Assembly: GCA_030836925.1 (NCBI GenBank)
Contig: JAUPLK010000119.1
Coordinates: 1-5,743 of the forward strand
Length of the DNA stretch: 5,743 bases
Origin: Pseudomonadota bacterium
Lineage (GTDB): Bacteria > Pseudomonadota > Gammaproteobacteria > Steroidobacterales > GCA-2729495
Direction of reading: 5' to 3'
Of this stretch, positions 1 through 5,743 are shown in pieces; position 1 is the stretch's first letter; the number at the start of each line of letters is the position of its first letter. A program made the position numbers and the translations under genes. The notes under the pieces were generated by a model that saw only the letters and a list, made by a program, of their open reading frames with translations, had not been told where the DNA came from and ran no database searches.

Positions 1-1317
1 CACGCGGCTCATCTGTCCGGCGCCGATGCCGATGGTGGCCTGGTCGCGCACGAACAGGATGGCGTTGGATTTCACCGAACGCACCAGCGACCAGGCGAGG
101 CGGGCATCGGCAAGTTCGGCAGCGGTGGGCTGACGCTTGCTGACCACGCGCAGCGCATTGGCCGGCAGTACGGCGACGTCGCTGTCCTGCACCAGCATGC
201 CGCCCTCGATCTGCTCGACGCGCAGCGCCGGTGGCCGGCTGGTGTGCAGCGGGCCGGTGGCGAGCACGCGGATATTCGGTTTGCGGGCCAGCGCCGCCAG
301 GGCTTCCGGCGCGAACGCCGTCGCCAGCAGCACCTCGACGAACTGTCGCTCGATGATGGTGCTCGCCAAGGCCCCGTCGACCTCGCAGTTGAAGGCAATG
401 ATGCCGCCGAAGGCCGAGGTCGGATCGGTGGCATAGGCCTTTTCGTAAGCCGCTGCGGCGGCAGTTCCGAGGCCCACGCCGCAGGGATTGGCATGTTTTA
501 CGATCACGCAGGCCGGCACCGGCAGCGGACGCACGCATTCAAGCGCGGCATCGGCATCGGCCAGATTGTTGAAGGACAGCTCCTTGCCCTGATGCAGCTG
601 CGCGCCAACGACGGTATCTCCCGCCCCACCGGCCAGCGTGTACAGACCCGCACGCTGATGCGGGTTTTCACCGTAGCGCAGGGTTTCGCGCAGGCGCAGG
701 CCGATCGGGTAGCGTGTCGGCAGCTCATGGTCGTCGTCCGCTGCACGCAACCAGCCCCATACCGTGGCGTCATAAGTTGCGGTGTGTGCGAAGGCTTTGC
801 GCGCCAGATAACGGCGAGTGGTGGTGGATACACCGCCATCCGCTTCCAGCTCGTCGAGCACGCGCCCGTAATCGGCGGGATCAACCAGCACGGCAACGAA
901 GTCGTGGTTTTTGGCGGCGCCACGAATCATCGCCGGCCCACCGATGTCGATATTCTCGATGGCGTCTTCGCGCGTACAGCCGGGCTTGCCGGTGGTCGCT
1001 TCAAAGGGATATAGGTTGACCACCAGCAGATCGATGGCCCTGATGCCATGCCGGTTCATGACCGCTGCATCGGTCTCGCCGCGGTTCAGCAGACCGCCGT
1101 GGATCAGCGGATGCAGGGTCTTGACGCGCCCGTCCATGATCTCGGGAAAGCCGGTGATCTCAGCGACATCCGTGACCGGTAGCCCTGCCTGCCGCAGTGC
1201 GACGGCAGTGCCACCGGTAGACAGGATCTCGATCTTCAGCTGGTGCAGACGGGTGGCGAGTTCTACCACGCCGGCTTTGTCAGAGACGCTGATCAGGGCT
1301 CGGGTACACGGGGGCAT
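1..1317 (-). CDS. purH: Bifunctional IMP synthesis enzyme PurH (AICAR formyltransferase / IMP cyclohydrolase), 3' end cut by window
   Basis: PurH catalyses the last two steps of de novo purine synthesis in the cytoplasm: formylation of AICAR from 10-formyl-tetrahydrofolate, then closure to IMP. Reading leftwards from an ATG at 1317-1315, the frame stays open for 439 codons to the window edge. The N-terminal MGS-like cyclohydrolase domain shows the phosphate-loop motif LSTGGT (residues 32-37), MDGRVKTLHP (61-70, with K66), NLYPF (101-105) and D124/K136 in ENIDIGGP...AAKNH. The transformylase domain shows RYGENPHQ and VKHANPCG, whose K274-H275 correspond to the family's catalytic Lys-His pair, then DPTSAFGGIIAFN and IGIGAGQMSRV at the edge. 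Compared with the roughly 529-residue E. coli enzyme, about 70-80 C-terminal residues lie outside the window. An AGG at 1327-1325, seven bases before the ATG, supports the start. The gene begins 43 bases after the fis stop, so it is probably co-transcribed with fis. No frameshift or missing key residue was seen. Confidence 0.97.
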   Translation of the reverse strand, partial: MPPCTRALISVSDKAGVVELATRLHQLKIEILSTGGTAVALRQAGLPVTDVAEITGFPEIMDGRVKTLHPLIHGGLLNRGETDAAVMNRHGIRAIDLLVVNLYPFEATTGKPGCTREDAIENIDIGGPAMIRGAAKNHDFVAVLVDPADYGRVLDELEADGGVSTTTRRYLARKAFAHTATYDATVWGWLRAADDDHELPTRYPIGLRLRETLRYGENPHQRAGLYTLAGGAGDTVVGAQLHQGKELSFNNLADADAALECVRPLPVPACVIVKHANPCGVGLGTAAAAAYEKAYATDPTSAFGGIIAFNCEVDGALASTIIERQFVEVLLATAFAPEALAALARKPNIRVLATGPLHTSRPPALRVEQIEGGMLVQDSDVAVLPANALRVVSKRQPTAAELADARLAWSLVRSVKSNAILFVRDQATIGIGAGQMSRV

Positions 1318-1360
1318 GAGTCTGCCTGGGCTGGGTTAAAGGGAAGGCGGCAGCGTGGAC

Positions 1361-1672
1361 TCAGTCCAGTAGCGCGTACTGCCGCAACTTCTTGCGCAAG
1401 GTGGCGCGGTTGATGCCGAGAATCTCTGCCGCAACACTCTGATTGCCGCCGGTGTAATCGAGTACGGTCTTGAACAGCGGTGTTTCGATCTCACCCAGCA
1501 CCAGTTCGTAGAGATCACCGGGACGGTGACCGTTGAGCTCAGTGAAGTAACACTGCAGCGCTTCTTCGGTCAGGTCACGCAGTGGCCGGTTCTTGACGCG
1601 GACCACTGTGGCCCCATTGCGGGCCGGAACAGGTTTTTTTGCGGGACTTTTGCCGCGCGTCTTCTTTGCCAC
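1361..1672 (-). CDS. fis: Fis-family nucleoid-associated DNA-bending protein, GTG start, lysine-rich N-terminus
   Basis: Fis is a small homodimeric nucleoid protein that bends DNA and adjusts transcription of rRNA, tRNA and other growth-linked promoters. With the GTG start at 1672-1670 the product is 103 residues, close to the 98 of E. coli Fis. The frame remains open further upstream to an ATG at 1801, but that would add an unrelated 43-residue extension. An AGGAG at 1687-1683, ten bases before the GTG, favours the short form. The core from PLRDLTEEAL (30-39) through LNGHRPGDLYELVLGEIETPL matches the Fis dimer helices. NQSVAAEILGINRATLRKKL (77-96) is the helix-turn-helix, and N88, R89, T91, R93 and K94 align with DNA-contacting positions of E. 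coli Fis. The first 28 residues differ from E. coli: they are rich in Lys, Arg, Ala and Pro (AKKTRGKSPAKKPVPARN). Placement just before purH fits gammaproteobacterial gene order. The usual upstream partner dusB is missing. Confidence 0.93.
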   Translation of the reverse strand: MAKKTRGKSPAKKPVPARNGATVVRVKNRPLRDLTEEALQCYFTELNGHRPGDLYELVLGEIETPLFKTVLDYTGGNQSVAAEILGINRATLRKKLRQYALLD

Positions 1673-1682
1673 CGCTCTCTTA

Positions 1683-1687
1683 CTCCT
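1683..1687 (-). promoter_or_regulatory. Shine-Dalgarno sequence that fixes the fis GTG start
   Basis: On the minus strand AGGAG lies ten bases upstream of the GTG at 1672-1670. It is a good match to the anti-SD sequence, and no comparable motif precedes the in-frame ATG codons further upstream (1744-1742 and 1801-1799). This is the main reason for choosing the 103-residue Fis. Confidence 0.6.
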
Positions 1688-1700
1688 GGAGACAGTCTCC
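1688..1700. repeat. 13-bp perfect palindrome abutting the fis ribosome-binding site
   Basis: GGAGAC-A-GTCTCC is an inverted repeat with 6-bp arms around one central base. It ends at the base next to the fis AGGAG. With a one-base centre it cannot form a full RNA hairpin, though a shorter stem with the inner bases as loop is possible. Its form would suit a dimeric DNA-binding protein. No known operator was recognised and chance occurrence is possible. Confidence 0.4.
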
Positions 1701-1741
1701 GGCCACCGCCCGCTGGCACGGCAGCCGCAGCATTTGAACTG

Positions 1742-1765
1742 CATGGCGTGCTCAGCGCACGCATG
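1742..1765 (-). other. Possible stem-loop in the fis leader
   Basis: On the minus strand the sequence can fold as CATGCGTGC, a GCTGA loop, then GCACGC and ATG, with a single bulged C. This gives nine base pairs. No U-run follows, so it does not look like an intrinsic terminator. It would sit about 70 bases upstream of the fis start, inside a leader if transcription begins near the promoter-like element at 1835-1861. Confidence 0.4.
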
Positions 1766-1801
1766 GTCTTTATCAAGTGAACCCGGGGCGCAACGGCGCA
1801 T

Positions 1802-1813
1802 GAAAAATTTTTC
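1802..1813. other. A5T5 palindrome (intrinsically curved A-tract) in the DUF3426 gene-fis gap
   Basis: GAAAAATTTTTC is a perfect 12-bp palindrome in otherwise GC-rich DNA. A-tracts of this kind are known to be intrinsically bent, and Fis sites have AT-rich centres. Because E. coli Fis represses its own promoter, an autoregulatory role is conceivable. However, the flanking bases do not match the 15-bp Fis consensus well (wrong bases at the -4 and +4 positions), so the role is inference only. Confidence 0.35.
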
Positions 1814-1834
1814 GACCGTACGCGGGGGGAAGCG

Positions 1835-1857
1835 ATGATAGCACGCCGCTGTCGATG

Positions 1858-1861
<4 letters not shown>
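1835..1861 (-). promoter_or_regulatory. Weak sigma-70-like promoter candidate for fis-purH
   Basis: On the minus strand TATCAT (1840-1835) matches five of six bases of the -10 hexamer. TTAGCA (1861-1856) matches four of six of the -35, with a short 15-bp spacer; the -35 overlaps the stop codon of the upstream gene. Transcription would begin near 1828 and give a leader of about 155 bases before the fis GTG. The 185-base gap preceding fis, far larger than the other gaps here, is the contextual reason to expect a promoter. Confidence 0.3.
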
Positions 1862-3135
<1,274 letters not shown>

Positions 3136-3137
3136 GC

Positions 3138-4022
3138 TCAGTCAGCCACGCATCCGGTCAGCAGTACCCAGTCGTCCTGTTGTGCGGTCAGTTCGAGCTG
3201 TACCCATGGCCGGAATGCGGCCACGACATCAGCGGACTGTTCGGCAAGGATACCGCTCAATGCGATGCGGGTCGCCGGTGCCGCGTAGCGTCGCAGGGTG
3301 GGGGCGAGCTGCACCAGTGGGCCGGAGAGGATATTGGCGACAATCACGCTGTAGCCTTCAGTCGGGCAGGCAGCGGGCATGCAGAGCGCCAGCCGTTCAC
3401 TGCAGGCATTTCTCAGCGCATTGTCACGGCTGGCCAGCAAGGCTTGCGGGTCGATATCCACACCCGTGCAACGGCCTGCACCGAGGGCGAGCGCGGCAAT
3501 CGCCAGGATTCCCGAGCCGCAGCCATAGTCCAGCACCCGTTTGCCGCCCAGTGGTGTGCGATCGAGCCAGCTGAGGCACATCGCGGTGGTCGGGTGGGTG
3601 CCGGTGCCGAAGGCCAGCCCCGGTTCGAGTATCACGCTGATGCCGTCGGTAGCCGGACAGGGTTGTCCGACCGGGCAGATCCACAACCGTTGACCAAAGC
3701 GCAGGGGTTTCAGCTGGCGGCGCCAGTCGGCGTCCCAGTCACGGTCCTCCACCACGCTGAAGGCGGGGTTCCCGGCCGGAGTGCCCAGGCCCGCCTCGAT
3801 GGCCGCTGCGATATCCACTCGCGCGGCATCGGCCGGGAACAGTGCCGTGATGCGGACTTCCGCCCAGAGCGGCGCTGCACCGGGGGCCGGCTCAAGGATT
3901 TCCTCGTCGCTGGCTGACTCGGTCCAGCTGACCAGTGCGCCGAGCGTCTCGAGCAGTGCTTCTGCCTCGGCGATGGCGTCACGCGGAACCTCGAGTTGCA
4001 CCTGCAACCAGCGGTCAGGCAT
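3138..4022 (-). CDS. prmA: Ribosomal protein L11 methyltransferase PrmA
   Basis: PrmA transfers methyl groups from S-adenosylmethionine to the N-terminal amino group and lysine side chains of ribosomal protein L11. The product is 294 residues, against 293 for E. coli PrmA. Residues 1 to about 100 form the L11-recognising domain, with the WTESASDEEILEP region and the linker segment RDWDADWRRQLKPLRFGQRLWICP (94-117). The family signature LEPGLAFGTGTHPTT is at 132-146. SAM-binding motif I is VLDYGCGSGILAIAA (163-177), followed by the acidic motif GVDIDPQALLASRDNA (187-202) and VIVANILSGPL (226-236), which contains the conserved NIL. The ATG at 4022 lies 19 bases past the accC stop, with only a weak AGGCG-like SD that falls inside a hairpin. 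The gene is probably translated as part of an accB-accC-prmA-DUF3426 transcript. Nothing is truncated and no key residue is missing. Confidence 0.96.
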   Translation of the reverse strand: MPDRWLQVQLEVPRDAIAEAEALLETLGALVSWTESASDEEILEPAPGAAPLWAEVRITALFPADAARVDIAAAIEAGLGTPAGNPAFSVVEDRDWDADWRRQLKPLRFGQRLWICPVGQPCPATDGISVILEPGLAFGTGTHPTTAMCLSWLDRTPLGGKRVLDYGCGSGILAIAALALGAGRCTGVDIDPQALLASRDNALRNACSERLALCMPAACPTEGYSVIVANILSGPLVQLAPTLRRYAAPATRIALSGILAEQSADVVAAFRPWVQLELTAQQDDWVLLTGCVAD

Positions 4023-4029
4023 CGATATC

Positions 4030-4056
4030 GCGCCTGCGCGTCAGAGGCGCAGGCGC
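4030..4056. other. Perfect 10-bp-stem hairpin enclosing the accC stop codon
   Basis: GCGCCTGCGC (4030-4039) and GCGCAGGCGC (4047-4056) are exact inverted repeats around a 7-base loop. In the sense (minus) transcript the 5' arm encodes the last accC codons, the loop carries the TGA, and the 3' arm contains the only SD-like sequence (AGGCG) before prmA. On the plus strand the stem is followed by TTTT at 4057-4060, giving a terminator-like shape in the antisense direction only. On the sense strand no U-run follows, so termination of the operon is unlikely. Confidence 0.75.
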
Positions 4057-5381
4057 TTTTCCAGGTAGTGGATGTCGGTGCCGCCGCTGCGGAACGCGGC
4101 GTCCTGGCACAGATCCACATGCAGCGGGATGTTGGTCTTGATGCCGTCAACGACCATTTCCGAGAGCGCGATGCCCATGCGCGCTATGGCGGTTTGCCGG
4201 TCCTCGCCATAAGCAATCACCTTGGCGATCAGGGAGTCGTAGAACGGCGGCACCACATAGCCGCTGTAAATATGGCTGTCGACCCGGATGCCCGGCCCGC
4301 CCGGTGGATGCCACAGCTCGACCTTGCCCGGCGAGGGCATGAAGCTGCGCGGGTCCTCGGCATTGATGCGGCATTCGATGGCATGCCCGCGGATGGCGAG
4401 GTCGGCCTGGCTGAATGACAGCCGCTCGCCGGCTGCGATGCGCAGCTGTTCCTTCACGATATCCACGCCGGTGATCATCTCGGTGACCGGATGTTCGACC
4501 TGCACCCGCGTGTTCATCTCGATGAAGTAAAACTCGTTGTTTTCGTAGAGGAATTCAAAGGTGCCCGCGCTCCGGTAGCCGATCTCCTGGCAGGCGCGCA
4601 CCACGCGTGCGCCCATCTTCAGGCGCAGCTCATCCGGAATGCCTGGTGCGGGCGCTTCCTCGATGACTTTCTGGTGTCGCCGCTGCATCGAGCAATCGCG
4701 GTCGAACAGGTGCACGACATTGCCGTGCGCATCCGCGAGCACCTGGAACTCGATGTGGCGCGGGTGCTCCAGGTACTTCTCCATGTACACCGTACCATCG
4801 CCGAAGGCTGCTGCGGCCTCGGTGCGGGTCAGCGTCACTGCGTTGGGCAGGGCGGCATCGCTGTGCACCACGCGCATGCCGCGGCCACCGCCGCCAGCTG
4901 CCGCCTTGATGATCACCGGGTAGCCGATCGAGCGCGCCATGGCCAGTACCTCATCGAGGTCTTCCGGCAGTGGGCCATCCGAGCCGGGTACGCAGGGTAC
5001 GCCGGCTGCCTTCATGGCCGCCTTGGCGGAAATCTTGTCGCCCATCAGGCGAATCACTTCCGGCGGCGGGCCGATGAAGATGAAGCCGCTGCGCTGTACC
5101 CGTTCGGCAAAGTCCGCGTTCTCGGACAGGAAGCCGTAGCCGGGATGGATGGCCACGGCATCGGTGACTTCGGCGGCGCTGATGATCGCCGGCATGTTGA
5201 GATAGCTCTGCGCCGATGCCGGCGGACCGATGCAGACGGTCTCATCCGCCAGCAACACGTGCTTCAGGCTGGCGTCTGCGGTGGAGTGTACGGCGACTGT
5301 CCTGATGCCGAGTTCGCGGCAGGCGCGCTGGATGCGCAGGGCGATCTCGGCGCGGTTGGCGATGACGACCTTGTCGAGCAT
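4041..5381 (-). CDS. accC: Biotin carboxylase subunit of acetyl-CoA carboxylase
   Basis: AccC uses ATP and bicarbonate to carboxylate the biotin on AccB, the first half-reaction of malonyl-CoA formation for fatty-acid synthesis. The product is 446 residues (449 in E. coli), and through the catalytic core its residue numbering coincides with E. coli. Visible in order: the N-terminal domain (VIANR...), HPGYGFLSEN (79-88), K116, K159 before the glycine-rich ATP loop AAAGGGGRGM (160-169), H209 and E211 in HPRHIEFQV, C230 and K238 in DCSMQRRHQKVIEEAPAPG, E276, then E288-N290-R292-Q294-E296 in FIEMNTRVQVEHP, and R338 in ECRINAEDP. All the substrate-binding residues I can check are present. One oddity is Ala at position 11, where the family motif is usually ANRGEIA. 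The ATG at 5381 matches the E. coli start MLDK; the preceding gap from accB is 50 bases and the SD is weak. Confidence 0.98.
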   Translation of the reverse strand: MLDKVVIANRAEIALRIQRACRELGIRTVAVHSTADASLKHVLLADETVCIGPPASAQSYLNMPAIISAAEVTDAVAIHPGYGFLSENADFAERVQRSGFIFIGPPPEVIRLMGDKISAKAAMKAAGVPCVPGSDGPLPEDLDEVLAMARSIGYPVIIKAAAGGGGRGMRVVHSDAALPNAVTLTRTEAAAAFGDGTVYMEKYLEHPRHIEFQVLADAHGNVVHLFDRDCSMQRRHQKVIEEAPAPGIPDELRLKMGARVVRACQEIGYRSAGTFEFLYENNEFYFIEMNTRVQVEHPVTEMITGVDIVKEQLRIAAGERLSFSQADLAIRGHAIECRINAEDPRSFMPSPGKVELWHPPGGPGIRVDSHIYSGYVVPPFYDSLIAKVIAYGEDRQTAIARMGIALSEMVVDGIKTNIPLHVDLCQDAAFRSGGTDIHYLEKRLRL

Positions 5382-5431
5382 GTGCTGGCTGACCTGGGTG
5401 AGGCGGCGCGGCGAAAAACCGGCAGCCGCGG

Positions 5432-5743
5432 CTACGGCGCGATGATGAACAGTGGCTGGCCGAATTCGACCGGTTCGCCATTCTTGGCCAGTGCGGCAAC
5501 CACCTTGCCGGCTACGTCGGCTTCGATCTGGTTCATCATCTTCATGGCTTCAATGATGCAGAGGGTATCGCCAGCCTGCACCTGGTCGCCGATCCTGACG
5601 AAAGACGCAGTACCCGGTGACGGTGCCTCGAAATAGGTGCCGACCATGGGTGACAGCACCCGGTGGCCGCCCGGCTCCTCGCTGACGGCAGCTGCACCTG
5701 CTGGACGGGCCGCGAGTGGTGCAGCGGGTGCCGCCACTGTTGC
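5432..5743 (-). CDS. accB: Biotin carboxyl carrier protein of acetyl-CoA carboxylase, 5' end cut by window
   Basis: AccB carries the covalently bound biotin that shuttles carboxyl groups from AccC to the AccA/AccD carboxyltransferase. The last 103 residues are visible. They begin in an Ala/Pro-rich flexible linker (about the first 20 residues), followed by the biotinyl domain: HRVLSPMVGTYFEAPSPG, the thumb-like loop PSPGTASFV found in bacterial acetyl-CoA carboxylase carriers, and the biotinylation motif EAMKMMNQIEAD. The biotin-accepting lysine is the codon at 5542-5540. The domain ends PVEFGQPLFIIAP, much like the E. coli C-terminus. Compared with the 156-residue E. coli protein, about 50 N-terminal residues lie beyond the window. 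A GTG at 5737-5735 lies inside the linker and is not the true start, because the frame continues to the edge in the same composition. The gene sits directly upstream of accC, the usual accBC pair. Confidence 0.96.
   Translation of the reverse strand, partial: ATVAAPAAPLAARPAGAAAVSEEPGGHRVLSPMVGTYFEAPSPGTASFVRIGDQVQAGDTLCIIEAMKMMNQIEADVAGKVVAALAKNGEPVEFGQPLFIIAP

Noticed and set aside
244..1014. A 256-codon plus-strand open frame opposite purH
   Set aside because: It is antisense to the intact purH frame, and its translation resembles no family I recognise.
1673..1801. A longer Fis starting at the ATG at 1801 (146 residues) or the ATG at 1744 (127 residues)
   Set aside because: The added residues are not Fis-like, the start at 1801 lies at the edge of the A5T5 tract, and the best ribosome-binding site precedes the GTG at 1672.
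3180..3917. A 245-codon plus-strand open frame opposite prmA
   Set aside because: PrmA on the minus strand accounts for this region with full-length conserved motifs.
4030..4060. Intrinsic transcription terminator between accC and prmA
   Set aside because: The T-run follows the stem only on the plus strand, whereas the genes are transcribed from the minus strand, so it would not end the accC transcript.
5424..5433. AGCCGCGGCT palindrome at the accB stop
   Set aside because: It is short, made of GC-rich codons plus the stop, has no spacer for an RNA hairpin and no supporting context.
4491..5636. A 381-codon plus-strand open frame opposite accC and accB
   Set aside because: It is antisense to two clearly recognised genes, its translation has no recognisable domain, and its composition is what high-GC third-position bias yields on the opposite strand.

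Overview
The window is a compact, mostly core-metabolism segment of a GC-rich gammaproteobacterium. Every supported gene lies on the minus strand. Read in transcription order (high to low coordinates) they are: accB (5' end cut off by the window), accC, prmA, a zinc-ribbon/DUF3426 membrane protein, fis, and purH (3' end cut off). From memory, this order resembles the accB-accC-prmA-(zinc ribbon)-dusB-fis-purH neighbourhood of Pseudomonas and related gammaproteobacteria. A Fis of this type also points to that class. The genus cannot be fixed from the sequence alone.

Region by region. Positions 5743-4041 hold two subunits of acetyl-CoA carboxylase: the biotin carrier (AccB, with its biotinyl-lysine motif) and biotin carboxylase (AccC, essentially full length). 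After an 18-nt gap comes prmA (4022-3138), which methylates ribosomal protein L11. Two nucleotides later starts a 425-residue protein with an N-terminal four-cysteine zinc ribbon, a long acidic Pro/Glu linker containing 11 perfect Glu-Pro repeats, one membrane helix and a C-terminal DUF3426 domain. A 185-nt gene-free stretch (1673-1857) follows. It carries a promoter-like element, an A5T5 palindrome, a stem-loop and a second palindrome beside a good Shine-Dalgarno sequence. Then come fis (GTG start) and, 43 nt later, purH.

Functionally the cluster links fatty-acid precursor supply (AccB/AccC), translation-apparatus modification (PrmA), growth-phase nucleoid control (Fis) and purine synthesis (PurH), all growth-linked functions. 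The tight spacing from accC through the DUF3426 gene suggests co-transcription. The 185-nt gap suggests that fis-purH may have its own promoter. The tRNA-dihydrouridine synthase gene dusB, usually directly upstream of fis, is absent here.

I did not find a convincing undescribed system. There is no mobile element, CRISPR array, RNA gene or defence gene visible, and the long plus-strand reading frames are antisense shadows of the genes above. The points worth a second look are small-scale: the lost dusB with a structured fis leader, the lysine-rich tail on Fis, the in-frame hexanucleotide repeat in the DUF3426 protein, a perfect hairpin enclosing the accC stop codon, and an unusual residue in AccC.
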